From the NCBI GenBank assembly GCA_024811115.1, contig JAKOGH010000791.1, forward strand, positions 1 to 20,284: a DNA stretch of 20,284 nt, written 5' to 3'. Made by a program: the position numbers and the translations under genes. The notes beneath the pieces are model-generated. The model had not been told where the DNA came from and did no database searches. It saw only the letters and a program-made list of their open reading frames with translations. This stretch comes from Terana coerulea (lineage: Eukaryota; Basidiomycota; Agaricomycetes; Polyporales; Phanerochaetaceae). This document shows positions 9,480-19,312 of the stretch, one piece after another (positions within the stretch are counted from its first letter, which is position 1; each line of letters starts with the position of its first letter).

Positions 9480-9903
9480 GAAATCAGACCTCAACACGCG
9501 GTGGAGGTTGCCGAGGAGATGATGGTCCTCTTCAAAGCGCACATGGGCGCTAGCGTTCGCGGACCAGTCACTTGCCTTCCACCACCTCTCCCTCAGCATA
9601 CTGCCTAACCTGTTACTCTCTTCTCCGGTTTCCATGAGCAATCGACTCGCAGAATTGGCTGGATGCCGCTTTCAATGTCTTTAATGCACATATCCGAAGT
9701 GGGATCCAGCACGCATTGGCCCATAAATAACGACCTCGCAGGATGCAGGTACAAATCTGCCAGTTCGCGGCCTCAACACCTTTGAAGTAACGAAGTGGGA
9801 GCGCCAAGAGTTCTACAGGACCTTCACGGAGGACGGTCTCATCGTCAACTTGAAACTTCTGACCCCCGTCATGGCCGCCGCCGCACAACCTCGGTCGGGT
9901 TAG
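9480..9903 (+). pseudogene. Unassigned decayed coding remnant
   Basis: Three separate plus-strand pieces look coding by amino-acid make-up and mostly G/C-rich third positions: VEVAEEMMVLFKAHMGAS (about 9504-9557), WLDAAFNVFNAHIRSGIQHA (about 9660-9719, ending at a TAA near 9727) and LNTFEVTKWERQEFYRTFTE followed by DGLIVNLKLLTPVM (about 9769-9870, ending at TAG 9901-9903). CAG acceptors precede the second and third pieces (9649 and near 9740-9755), so they may be exons of one gene, but I could not build an open joined frame and found no start codon. I do not recognise the protein. Confidence 0.3.
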
Positions 9904-11608
9904 AGAGGCGAAGGACGCGCCGGGCGCAGAATGGAGCTCACGCGGGAACATTATAGCGAGCACGGAAACTTCGGGGCGAGCTGCGGGTTTCCGGAATGCC
10001 GTGACGTGGTAGGGGCGACGCGCAGTGCTGGGAGCTCGCTGAAGCGTTGTGGGAGGGCGAATAGGTCGTGGGCTGTCTCCTTGGTGTGTTCGAGAATACT
10101 CATATCATAGAGAGTAGTGTCGTCTGTGCTGTAGCTCTGATGTAAGTGCACTGTCTCTTCTAGTTGAGTCGTACTGATGTACGTCTTGGTTCAGTGTCAG
10201 CGCATGGACTGGTGCCCCTACTGAAGCGGGCCTTCTACTCTGTCACAATAACCATCTCTCAGGGCCATTCACATGCTGTACTACGACTAAGCAGACGGTG
10301 TAAATGAGAACGAAGTGTTTCCCCGCGCGCGGACTCTTGGGAACCAATTTCTTCTAACGTCGACGGCGATTTGGCCGCAGGGGTACAACACCGCCTGGTC
10401 TTTACGAAAACATGCACCTCTGACTCGTTCGACAGGACCAAGGGAATATTTGATTTCTCGCGTTGAGCGGTCGCGGCGCCAGTGATGTTTAACAGCGTAC
10501 GTCATACGACTCTGCTCGCCACTGCCTATGGCATACGAAGGAAACTGGAATCCCGGACGAATATCCCCGACATGACAAGCACGTACTTTGGTCAAACTGA
10601 ATCTATGCCAGTGGAGAAATGCTCCAGAACACATGGCAAGCTTCCAAAGAGCCTTCAACCACCTCAGCGTGCGTCGCGCTTGGTTTCGTTGTGTTTTATA
10701 AACCTAATATCCCCTCTGATAGGCTTTCCAATGCTAAACTGAGAATATCCATGTGCTGTAGATGGGCCCACACACTGGAGACTTCGATTGAGTTATGCAT
10801 CAATTCGATATGTTTACCGTACTCAAGTTATACTCGCAGAGCACCTGAAACTGGCTCAACATCTTTGGTTTGAGGCAGTGAGCTCGTCACTCCTTCGGTT
10901 CGACTCATACGAGCACTTGAGGTGAAGCTACCACGGCGAGATGGGGTTAGGGTCCGGCGACACCCGACGCCACAAAGCCATCGGCCCCATTCCATCACTT
11001 TATCCAGGCTTCGCGCTCCGCCTCTGACCGTCGTCATACTCCACATGCCCAGGGTTCCCATGCCGTAGTGGCGAAGCTCAACACACTCAATGTCACCCAA
11101 CAATATTTGCGATCCACCGTTACGTTTACCCTAGCCTCAGAACCTGCACCACCGCCGTCCTTCTGTCTTGTTCAGCATCGCCGTGCCGAACGCCGGTGGT
11201 TCAGTCCACCGCGGCGCGTGACCATGCCTGAGATCCGGACGCAAACCGTCTCCGCACCGACTTCTTCACGGGCAGTTTAGACCTTGGCTGACGTCGTTGC
11301 TTCCTGCTTAGGGCCCTTCGAAGCAGCTGAAAGAGACTCGGAAACAGAAGGTGGCAATCGCGAAGATTTCGCTGTATGATAAACGTGGGGCCGGCGGCAG
11401 AGATTGAATTTCATAGAAATGCAACGCGGCGGCGGGGCCGTGCCGGGCCCGCTGCCTCGCGATGCGTGGATCGAAGAGGCGTGCCGGAGGTCGTGCCCGG
11501 CGCGTGCGTCCTATAAAGCCTGCGGCCTTGTGGCGTGGGGCCCCACTGACCTCTGCAACCCCTTCCGTACCACCCACTCCCACCCTCGCTTACAGCGTAC
11601 AGGACACA
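9904..11608. other. Gene-poor stretch up to the secreted-protein gene
   Basis: I find no supported gene. Open frames up to 123 codons exist on the minus strand (for example 10658-10287) but lack domains, consistent introns or coding-like composition. The last 200 bases become strongly GC-rich towards the promoter of the gene at 11609. Confidence 0.4.
11512..11517 (+). promoter_or_regulatory. TATA box of the secreted-protein gene
   Basis: TATAAA lies 92 bases before the ATG at 11609, in GC-rich surroundings and at a sensible distance for a start site about 30 bases downstream. Confidence 0.6.
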
Positions 11609-12162
11609 ATGAAGTCTGTTTTTGCCGCTGCCGTTCTCGTATCCGCCGCCGCGGCGCAACGCCTGCACATCGCCGCGCCCGTGGCGGGCGACGCCGTCGG
11701 GACCGGCCAATTCTTCACCGCCGAGCTGAACCAAGACGTACGTCTTCCAGTCCTCTCTCCTTCTCCACTTCTTTCACCCATTAACCCGGCCTACCGCACA
11801 GAACACCCTCTCCTCGATGTCGCAGGTCTCCGTCACGCTTGCCGTCACGACGTGCTACGACGTCTGCGCGGACCCGTCCGCCTGGGGGCCGGGCACCGTA
11901 CTCTACACGGGCACGTTCGACCCGCAGTTCAACGAGAGCGCGCCGGCGAAGGGCCTATACCAGGACTTCCGCGTGCAGCTCCCGCAGGGCTGGCCCGTCG
12001 GCGAGAGCGTGCTCAGCGTCGCGCATCAATTTACCGTCGGCGTGAGTCCTTTCGGTTTGGTTGTATATGGGAGGAATGCGGCTGACGAATGTGTGTTTGG
12101 TGTAGGCGAGCGTGGAGCACGTGTTTGACTACACGAGTGTGCACTTCAACGTGACGGCGTGA
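11609..12162 (+). CDS. Small secreted protein, 141 aa
   Basis: Exons 11609-11737, 11802-12041 and 12106-12162 are joined by two 64-nt GT-AG introns, both in phase 0, with no internal stop. The N-terminus MKSVFAAAVLVSAAAAQ is a typical signal peptide. The mature part begins RLHIAAPVAGDAVGTGQFFT and continues with VSVTLAVTTCYDVCADP and GTVLYTGTFDPQF, suggesting a small beta-sandwich with two nearby Cys. Possible N-glycosylation sites are NES and the final NVT. The 'PVAG...GTGQFFT' opening loosely recalls fungal cell-wall proteins of the Kre9/Knh1 type, but this is only a visual resemblance. It probably acts outside the cell or in the wall; function unknown. It faces the ATG14-like gene tail to tail. 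Confidence 0.85.
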
Positions 12163-12609
12163 ACGTGTCTCCGGGCGAGCAGCGAGCCTCTATGACGGAC
12201 TCACGACAGACTGCCGAGCTCCCTGAACCGCGGACTTTATGAGCCACACGGACTCTATCCATTACCTGTAGCATCTCGCATCCAGACCTAATGTGCCCTG
12301 TACCTTGTATGCAATACAGTATTGTCATTGGTGAATGCCTATGGTACATCCAGATTCCTGGCAAGAACTAAGAGCGTTGCAAGCGGGTGTGCAGTCCCCA
12401 GCTCATCTATCCGCATTGTCAACCAAATCATGCCTCAGTGTCGCACCCTCTCCAACTACCGCGCCCACACCAGCGCTGCTGCGCGACTCGCCTGGAACAG
12501 CTTGAATTTGTAAATGACTATGCTACATACAGGTTCCTTGCAAAACATACAACGATACAAGCGACATGAGCAGGGGTACGCAGTCTTCAATCACTCCAAC
12601 TCAACCAAC
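12163..12609. other. Convergent intergenic spacer with a duplicated segment
   Basis: This 447-bp spacer separates two genes that end towards each other. It contains a diverged second copy of the ATG14 3' flank, listed as a repeat. No gene is seen; the short open frames here overlap the duplicated segment. Confidence 0.55.
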
Positions 12610-12640
12610 TTAACCATCTATATCGTCAACCAAATCCCAC
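12330..12640. repeat. Tandem duplication of the ATG14 3' end and flank
   Basis: The first unit, about 12330-12435, starts GTGAATGCCTATGGTACATC and ends CATTGTCAACCAAATCATGCC. The second, about 12508-12640, starts GTAAATGACTATGCTACATA and ends TATCGTCAACCAAATCCCACC. Similarity runs in the same order through the middle (ATTCCTGGCAAGA against GTTCCTTGCAAAA, and the GCAGTC words) with insertions. The second unit covers the stop and last codons of the ATG14-like gene, so the first looks like an old copy of that terminus. Confidence 0.55.
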
Positions 12641-14587
12641 CCATCCTCCTCCTCGACGATCGTCTCCCGCGCCTTCGCCCGCCTCCGCGCCCCCTCCCCT
12701 ACGCCAGCGCCCGCACTCCCCGCACGCGGGCGCGCGACGGGTGCGCCGCCGTCGCCTGCAGCAGCTGCGCAAAGTCGAGCGGGAAGTCGGGCGGCGTCGG
12801 CGGCGGCAGGCGCGGGCCGCCCGCGTGCGACGCACGGCCGAGCGCGGGGCTGCAGCACACGGCCCACAGCGCGCCGAGCGCCTCGCCCGCGCCCGCGAGC
12901 GGCACGGGCACGCCCTGCGTGTGCGCGAGGAAGCAGACGTCGTAGAGCAGCATCGCGAGCGCGGTCGTGAAGGACGTGCCGTGCGCGCCCGAGGCGCCGC
13001 CTCCGTCGGGGCCGAGGTACGAGTCGTCGAGCGAGACGACGTGCAGCGAGGCGTGCTGCGCGGGGTCGTCTGGGTCGTCTGGGGAGGCAGAGCGCGGCTG
13101 TTGGCTCGGGCTTTGGGTGAGCTTTGAAGACAACGGGGGCGCGCGGCGTAGTTCGAGACGGGCGTGCTCACGGAGCGGCTTTGCGCGGAGGGGCGGCTCA
13201 GGCGGGGCGGTGAAGCCGCAGAAGAGGGCGGCGAGGTGCTTGAGCCTGAGGCAGGCGCAGGGCTAGAAGAGACGTGTAGCGGATGCTTCGTCGACCACCT
13301 GGCTCAATCATGATCAGAAATGCCAATGTGCGAGAAGCGTAGGACGTACCGGGCCCAGCCACCGTGCTCCCCGCCCTTGGTCGCACCAATCCAGGGCGTA
13401 CCGACGCCCAGCAGCCCGTTTCCGCGCAGGTTCGGTGCCGCCGCTGGCGTTGCGGCAGATGCGGGCGGCGGCGTGGACGAGCGGCTCCAGACGACGTCGA
13501 ACGGGAGCTTGATGCCGAGGTAGAACGCGAGCAGACCGAGGAAGTGCAGCGTGTGCGTCAGCACAGCGTTGATGTGGTCCGGCGGGTACCCTTCCAGCCA
13601 CTCTCAGCACGTATGTTTATTACGCGTAGAAGCAAGTGAAGGACGCACGTCGCATGTCGCCCGGCACGGGCAGAACCAGCCCGCCGATCGTCCACTCGCC
13701 CTTCGTGCCAGCCTTCCCGCCCAGCGGCGGCCGCCCGCCGACTTCGACGACGCTGAACACCTCGACGAGCTCCTGCACAAGCCCAGAGCGCGCCCGCGCG
13801 ATGGTGTCGGAGAGCGCCGTCAGCTGGTGCGTCGCGTCCTCGATCTGGCGTTGCACGTCCGCGGCGTCGTGCGGCGCGCCGGCTGGCAGCGCCGCGGGCG
13901 AGGTGCGTTGGAACGGGGAGGGCGAGGTGGAGGAAGATGTCGAGGGCGTGCTGAGAGCGCGCATGCCTTGTAACAAAGAGAGACGGGCTTGGGGAGAAGA
14001 CGTCGGCGCTGGGCGAGAGATAGACGTCGGAGGACGGGAGGGCGAGTTTGTCGGTGTGGAGGACGTGCTTGAGAGACGGCGTTGTGCGAGTGCATTTCGG
14101 GCTCCTTGTGGGCTCTGACCTGGTGTGGCTTGGGTAGGTGAAGACGACGGGGCCTGAGGGACGAGCGAGTGCGCAGCGGCCAGCATACGTCGTCGTTGCG
14201 CGAGGTCTTCACGAAGTAAGCGTATGCGCTCGCGTGCTGTGTATTTCAGTGAGTCGAGCTCTGCGCAGTATTGCGGTGGGACGTACTCTTCTCGTTTGCC
14301 TTTCGCAGTGCGTTCAAGCCATCCCACATCTCCCTGACCCGCTCCTCTCCTCCCTTGAGGTCCGCGCGCCGGGTGCGTGCAGGATCGACGACGGTGATGA
14401 GCGACCTCTGGGCCGCAGTGATGTATGCATCGCGGTCTGCGGCTATATGCGCATACTGGGCTTGGAAGGTCTGGAGGCTGATCTCGGTCAGTGGAAGAGT
14501 AGTGCTGCGAGGGCAGGCGTACTGTTGTTTGAGGCAGTTCTCGCAGCAGAACTGGCGTTGTCTGAGCTCACAGCTCTGACATTCCAT
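12610..14587 (-). CDS. ATG14: ATG14/UVRAG-family autophagy protein, 571 aa, six exons
   Basis: Subunit of the class III PI3-kinase (Vps34) complex that makes PI3P at autophagosome-forming or endosomal membranes. Exons on the minus strand are 14587-14287, 14236-13649, 13590-13350, 13298-13172, 13121-12726 and 12672-12610; introns are 50-58 nt, all GT-AG, and give 1,716 open bases. The start MECQSCELRQRQFCCENCL carries paired CxxC motifs like the N-terminal cysteine motif of ATG14. A charged helical segment (TRERIRLLREDLAQRRRML, about 101-119) is likely coiled coil, followed by a Ser/Pro-rich linker and a second helix near 235-270. The conserved core reads WTIGGLVLPVPGDMRRYPPD and LGLLAFYLGIKLPFDVVW. 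The tail is EEEDGWDLVDDIDG. Cysteines favour ATG14 over Vps38/UVRAG, but the families overlap. It shares a 355-bp divergent upstream region with the BTB gene. Confidence 0.88.
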
Positions 14588-14942
14588 CCGAGCGGTAGTA
14601 GGATAGAAAGAGGGTGGAGCGAATGAGGATAGTAAGTAAGACTGGTGCCGGTGAGGCCTTGAGGTCGCCTCGGCCGCGGCTCGGCTGCAACAAACTCCGT
14701 CACCCCGAAGCCTAGCGGAGTTCAAGCTCCGTGCGCGTCATTTCAAGCTCACTTTGATCTCCGATGATCGTTCTCTCAGCTGCCACTTCGACGTTTCAGC
14801 TCTAATTGCTCGACTCTTTACTTGATGAGTATGCGACGATGAACTCTCCTATACATGTGCCCGTACGGGACTTGACGGACATTGCACAGCATCTAGAGAG
14901 GTGGTGTCGTATTCGCCGACTCTAGGTTTCCAGGTCATCAGA
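14588..14942. promoter_or_regulatory. Divergent intergenic region, ATG14-like and BTB genes
   Basis: These 355 bases hold both upstream regions. Open frame continues upstream of the ATG14-like start (to 14725), but the conserved cysteine motif begins right at the ATG at 14587, so I chose that start. Short upstream open frames precede the BTB ATG (for example from 14838, ending at a TAG before 14930). I see no clear TATA box on either side. Confidence 0.4.
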
Positions 14943-16132
14943 ATGCCTTCTACATCCCGCCCCAGGCTCCGGAGGGCACGCTCGCTCTCCGTCGAGTTCG
15001 TCCGCTTCCAGAGAACCGCCCTCGCTCCGTTCAACGAGCCCGCTGACTTCATTATCCGCACATCGCTGAACACCCGTTTTCACGTCTTCGCTGCCGTTCT
15101 GTCGCTCGCGTCGTCGTTCTTCCGCACCCTGGACCGCAAACCGCCCAACACACGCGAGCCCTTCATCCTGGACATCCCCGAGTCCGACGCCCCGCTCGAG
15201 ACGGTGCTGCGCCTCGTGTACCCCCTGCCGGACCCCGTACTGCTCGACCTCGACGACCTCGTCGCCGCGTACGAGCTTGCGGACAAGCATGCCGTGCTCT
15301 GCGCGCGCGACGCGCTGCGGCGGATGCTCCTCCACCCACGCTTCGTGGTGCACGAGCCCGCGCGCGTGTACGCCGTCGCGCTTCGCTTCGGACTTGTCGA
15401 AGAAGCTAACGCCGCGGCACTACAGGCGTGCAAGGCGTCGGCGGCGTGGCCGTTTTACGAGGAACTCGAACGCATCACCGGCGCCCAGTACCACCAGCTT
15501 GTTGCGTTTCACCGCGCACGGGGCGCGGCGGCCGTCAGGCTACTGCAGCAGATGAAGGTGACTGAGGTGTGCGTGAAATGCGGGCTGAGTGCGCCAGGCA
15601 AGACGTGGAACGCGGGGTACAAGGACCGAGCGACCCCGCTGCTGATGGAAGCGCCAACGAACGACCGCATATTCTCACACGATTTTGTGGCGGAAGTTGC
15701 GAAAGACTTGAAATGTGCGGAGTGCGCGCGGACGATGCTGCAGGCTTTACGGCCGGGTGGGTCGTTGTCCAAGTTCCAAGAAGCTATTCAGAAGATCCCT
15801 TTGGAAGCCATCCCATGTAAGCCAGACACCTCAGCATTGGAAGGAACAATGACGCTCACAATACACTACAGATATGTAAAAGGGACGCATTTTGGCCAGG
15901 TGCAGATGAGATCCTCCCACCATTGGAAGCGCTGACATCGGACTTCGACCGATTCTGTGCTCGCATGCATGCATGCAGCAGACTGCAGCCATCATGTGGA
16001 TTCGAGGATCCGTTTATTCGGGGGTGCTTCAAGATTGTTACCCCAAGGGGAGAATTTACGACGTTCATGTCGGAATTTATCAGAAATCGATGCACTGTCT
16101 TAACAGTATGTGCAACGCATGATTCGTTCTGA
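14943..16132 (+). CDS. BTB/POZ domain protein, 3' splicing uncertain
   Basis: The first exon (14943-15816) encodes 291 residues. A BTB/POZ fold is suggested by ADFIIRTSLNTRFHVFAAVL and LASSFFRTLDR (about residues 34-65), then ETVLRLVYPLPDPVLLDLDD and ELADKHAVLCARDALRRML. BTB domains mediate dimer formation and sometimes bind cullin-3; this type is frequent in Agaricomycetes. Two CxxC pairs further on (VCVKC near 210, KCAEC near 258) could bind one zinc. The donor GTAAGC at 15817 is strong, but the nearest acceptor (15871) leads to a stop after two codons. An acceptor at 15899 keeps the frame into ADEILPPLEALTSDFDRF and gives about 368 aa, ending 16132. However, the 28 bases before it (FWPG in frame) also look coding, so a one-base loss is possible. 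Confidence 0.65.
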
Positions 16133-16345
16133 ATCTCTACCGCAATTTTGACTAACAAGATTTGCCCCATGCTGAATATCGTGATGAGCTGCGTTTCTGC
16201 GGTTAAGCAACGATGTCGAGATACCCTGGTAATTCTGCGGCTCCTTGAGCTTTCTAATGCATCAATGTCTTTCCATTTACGGACGTGGCGCATTCGTTGG
16301 CCAACTACACCACCCACTCAGATTCAAATCCCGACTGGGGGTTAA
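16080..16345 (+). other. Possible extra 3' intron and exon of the BTB gene
   Basis: A GTATGT donor (about 16105) and a TGACTAAC branch site followed by AAG (about 16158) would define a 54-nt intron in phase 0. It would replace the last residues before the stop at 16132 with an exon that stays open to TAA at 16343-16345. The peptide produced is not recognisable, so whether this exon is used is open. Confidence 0.3.
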
Positions 16346-16542
16346 ACTCGCTCCTCGCTCATTCCGTGGCTCTCATTCTACGACAGCCACTTGCACCTCT
16401 TTCTCTCCAACCGAACCTCCCTCCACCCAACCAGTGCCACCCAGTGCCCCCGCCTCTCCGCACATTGCTACCTTGTGCCACCCACTACATTGTCCCACAG
16501 CCACTCGTACTTTCCTCTCTATATCAACTCGCTCCGTCCGCC

Positions 16543-17012
16543 ATGTCGAATGCCACCGCGACCCCCACCACCCGTTCGTCCGCCCCCTTCACCACCAACA
16601 AATCCAGCTGTAGCCTCCCGAGAGCCACCTCGGGAGGAACAGTACCGAGTGAACGATCGCAAGGGTTCATGCCCGTGAAGAAGAGGCGCAGGGCCGAAGC
16701 CGTCGAAGACGACGACTCGAACAAAGAGAACATCGCGCCAAAGGTGAGCGGTCCTCCCATTCCCTGAGACCTCGCTAACATGATGACGAATTAGCAATTC
16801 TTGTACGCCACTGGGAGGCGATCGACGCGCCGAAGGCACTCACCTGCGACCTGCGCAGTGCGCCGAAGATGACCAGCGGCGTCGCCCGGTTGAACCACCT
16901 CACCTGGTGGCCACTCAGCAGCTGGAGGTGCCGACCGCCGACGCTAGGAAGACTTCCGGAGTTGCCGCCTCCAGAAGCCGTCCGGCGTGGATGGACGTGC
17001 TACGATCGCTGA
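16543..17012 (+). pseudogene. Small nuclear-type protein with KEN box and basic NLS, frameshifted
   Basis: Exon 1 (16543-16743, 67 codons) starts MSNATATPTTRSSAPFTTNK, is Ser/Thr-rich, and ends with a basic cluster PVKKRRR followed by acidic DDDSNKENIAPK. KKRRR resembles a nuclear localisation signal and KEN is the degron recognised by APC/C-Cdh1. A 51-nt intron follows (16744-16794) with branch site GCTAAC. As written, exon 2 reads QFLYATGRR and stops at 16870-16872. One base later in frame, the same exon reads VRHWEAIDAPKALTCDLRSA and PKMTSGVARLNHLTWW, clearly coding-like with G/C third positions, to TGA at 17010-17012. A one-base loss near 16803-16805 therefore seems likely. Not a known family to me; a short cell-cycle-regulated nuclear protein is a guess. 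Confidence 0.5.
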
Positions 17013-18045
17013 AGATTGCATCCCCCGTTTTATATACCCTCAGCCTTCAGTTAAGTGGCGTCACCTGTCTGCTGCCACTTCCTTTGCTGTGTTATTCCAT
17101 TGTTTTCGTGGGTTAGCGTGATTCCACTGTTGTCTTTTGCTTCCTTTGTATAACGAAATGCGAATGATTCACCAATACTTAGGACTTCCCACGCCTTCTA
17201 GCGCGGCCTCGGTACAAGGAATTAGACTGTCGCCTCCCTTCACCTGACAGCGTAACAGGATTACTTAACGGAGAAAATCAGGGTAAGCGACGCGGTGCAT
17301 GCATCGCACGCATTCCTATGCTCGCTCTCGCTGGAAGATTCATAAGAGGCGAAAAACGGTGGGATGCAGAAGTACAACATGCTTTTTTTGGGTGGCACGA
17401 GGAAGGGTATCAGCGCCCTCTGTCCGGCTGCCTGGCACGCGACTAGGTGTCGCGACAGCTGCTTTTATGAGCGCATCGCGGGAGGGACCGCATTGCTGTC
17501 ATGTCGGGAGGCTTGACACCGCTTCAGATGGGCGGCACATTTGTAGCGCCCTTTCTGTCGGAGCGAGAGAGGAGCCGTCTGTCACTGGACGCATGTGTGG
17601 TGCAGTCGTTGAGTTGCAACGTAGTCGCCGGGCGGTGTGAGCCCAGACGAGCGCGCCGCGACGGTGCAGAACCCCGAATTTGGTCACTAAGATGAGGCCT
17701 GTTATCTCAGCGCACAGAGCGGGGAAGATGTCTGGAATCAAAGCCGTAACAAGACGCAACAAGTACGCTGGATGAACTCTCCCTAGGTAAATCTTTAAAT
17801 CTGTGATATAAGCGTTAAATAGCTCCACTAATCTGGTTTTATGAGAAAAGACTATAGCCGTACGTTGCCGACGGCACCGTTCATGTGATGAGGTCCGAAG
17901 CGGCCATTCATTCGAATGGATGGCCTCGAGACTCGTGCATACCCATCTTGATGGGCGCGACAGATATAGGTACGCGAGGTCAGCAAGCATTCCTCTTCGA
18001 GCACGTTGCACAAGACATACCTTCGGAATTCTTGCGTCTGTAGGA
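17013..18045. other. Intergenic region upstream of the crystallin-like gene
   Basis: About 1 kb without a supported gene. A long minus-strand open frame (18080-17499, 193 codons) covers part of it but overlaps the TATA box of the next gene, has mixed third-position composition and no recognisable domain. No tRNA or repeat array was seen. Confidence 0.4.
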
Positions 18046-18053
18046 TATATAAA
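18046..18053 (+). promoter_or_regulatory. TATA box of the crystallin-like gene
   Basis: TATATAAA stands 67 bases before the ATG at 18120, a tight and typical placement for a strongly expressed small secreted-protein gene. Confidence 0.65.
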
Positions 18054-18119
18054 CTGAGCAGGAGCGAACAGCAAAGGCAAGCACCCAGCTTCCTATCGAT
18101 CTCCCTTCCGTTCTTCAGC

Positions 18120-18590
18120 ATGCGGCCCTCGGCTCGTCTTTCTACGTTTATTGGCGCGCTTGTTGCACTGGGAGGGGTCTCCGCTGCCCCTGCTCTAGCG
18201 GAGGTAAAGTTCACAACGTTTGTGTCTGCGAGAATACTCACTTATTTATGTCCTCGGAAGCGCTCCGATGGAAGCATCTACGCATGCACGGACTGGAACT
18301 GGGAGGAAACTGTCAGAACTTCTGGTTCGACGATGGCGTTTGCAACAACTTCCCGAGTAGCTTCCAGGACGACATCTCCAGCGTCGGCCCAAGCCAGGGG
18401 TGGACCTGCATCATGTTCCCGTAAGTTTTGCGGTTGTTGAAGTAAACTGTTATGACTGACCATCGCTTTCGATGATAGCAACTACGATTGTAACGATAAT
18501 CAGGGCACATACTATATCTCGTACCCGGGTGTCTCCCAGCTGACCACCGACAACGACGCCTTCAGCTCCTTCGCTTGTTTCCGCAACTAG
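18120..18590 (+). pseudogene. Secreted cysteine-rich beta/gamma-crystallin-like protein, one frameshift
   Basis: Exons 18120-18203, 18261-18420 and 18479-18590 are separated by introns of 57 and 58 nt (acceptors GGAAG and ATAG). The N-terminus has a signal peptide (FIGALVALGGVSAAPALA). The mature part reads GSIYACTDWNW, then NCQNFWFDDGVCNNFPSSF, ISSVGPSQGWTCIMFP and, after the second intron, YDCNDNQGTYYISYPGVSQL and FSSFACFRN before TAG. Six Cys and the 'IY.C.D.NW...C' pattern resemble small secreted fungal crystallin-fold proteins. Exon 2 is 160 nt where 161 would keep the frame; the break is at 18303-18305, between DWNW and NCQN. With one more base the product would be 118 residues. Splice sites and promoter are otherwise intact, so the break is recent, or a sequencing error. 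Confidence 0.65.
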
Positions 18591-19312
18591 TCGAAGAGCA
18601 ATGGTGCTGTGAGTATACGACGGCGCGGCGGGAGATCGTGGTAGCTCACATGTATTGATTGGATCATCTTCCATGACTCTGGGAAAACGGCAGTGCCTGC
18701 ACAGTAGCTCACGGTAATGATGTGGGAGGTTCAAGATGTGAAGTGATGGTTCGTATCGTATAGCTATATGCACTGATTACGAAGTGTGCAGAATGGGACG
18801 AGTTTTGAGCGCGCCTGATAAGTTTCTGGGGGATCAGAATACCGATGTCCATAATTTGAGCTATGTGTCACTGGCCTGCACATGTCTAATGTCGCCACGA
18901 CCACGGAGCCTTTAATCACCACCTATCTCCTGAATTCGTGTGTGAAAAGGTCGGGGTGCGGCGTGGCATAGGCCTGGATACGGTCGCGAACGAAGACAAA
19001 AGGGTTAAGTTCAACAATTAACGAAAATTATGCTGCGCGGATCAAACGCCACAAAGGTTCGGTGATGGCCGAATCTCTCTTTTCTTTATTAGTTGACTTA
19101 GACCTGCTCGTCCTTGTTGCCCTCACCCCACCATTTACTTCACTGTCTCAGGCGACTCGCTCTTGAACACATCCCTACCATTTCTTTGTTCTACCCGCCG
19201 CCCATTCGAACTTCACCTCCGCCGTCTTCTGGGTCTGCGCTCCGTCTACCGTACGCCACACACGTTGGCCACCTCATATCTCGTACTTGGCCGTTTCTCG
19301 ACACCATCCAAC
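18591..19312. other. Intergenic region before the MYND gene
   Basis: No gene is supported in these 722 bases. The last 200 bases are pyrimidine-rich (CT-rich runs), a usual feature of fungal 5' leaders. The open frame continues upstream of 19313 to 19163, but those residues are not MYND-related and the ATG at 19313 follows a suitable CCAACATG context. Confidence 0.4.

Noticed and set aside
13122..13349. A longer single intron in the ATG14-like gene using the acceptor near 13243
   Set aside because: It keeps the frame, but two 50-51 nt introns with better donors preserve WSTKHPLHVSS, so the six-exon model was preferred.
12741..13973. Several long plus-strand frames over 12500-14120
   Set aside because: They are shadows of the GC-rich ATG14-like exons on the minus strand, rich in Arg/Ala/Gly with no domain.
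14261..14286. A 26-nt GT-AG intron in the ATG14-like gene
   Set aside because: It is far below the usual minimum, and the acceptor 24 bases further gives a normal 50-nt intron that restores the frame.
17499..18080. 193-codon open frame on the minus strand upstream of the crystallin-like gene
   Set aside because: It overlaps that gene's TATA box and 5' leader, shows no domain or splice pattern, and third positions are not G/C-biased.
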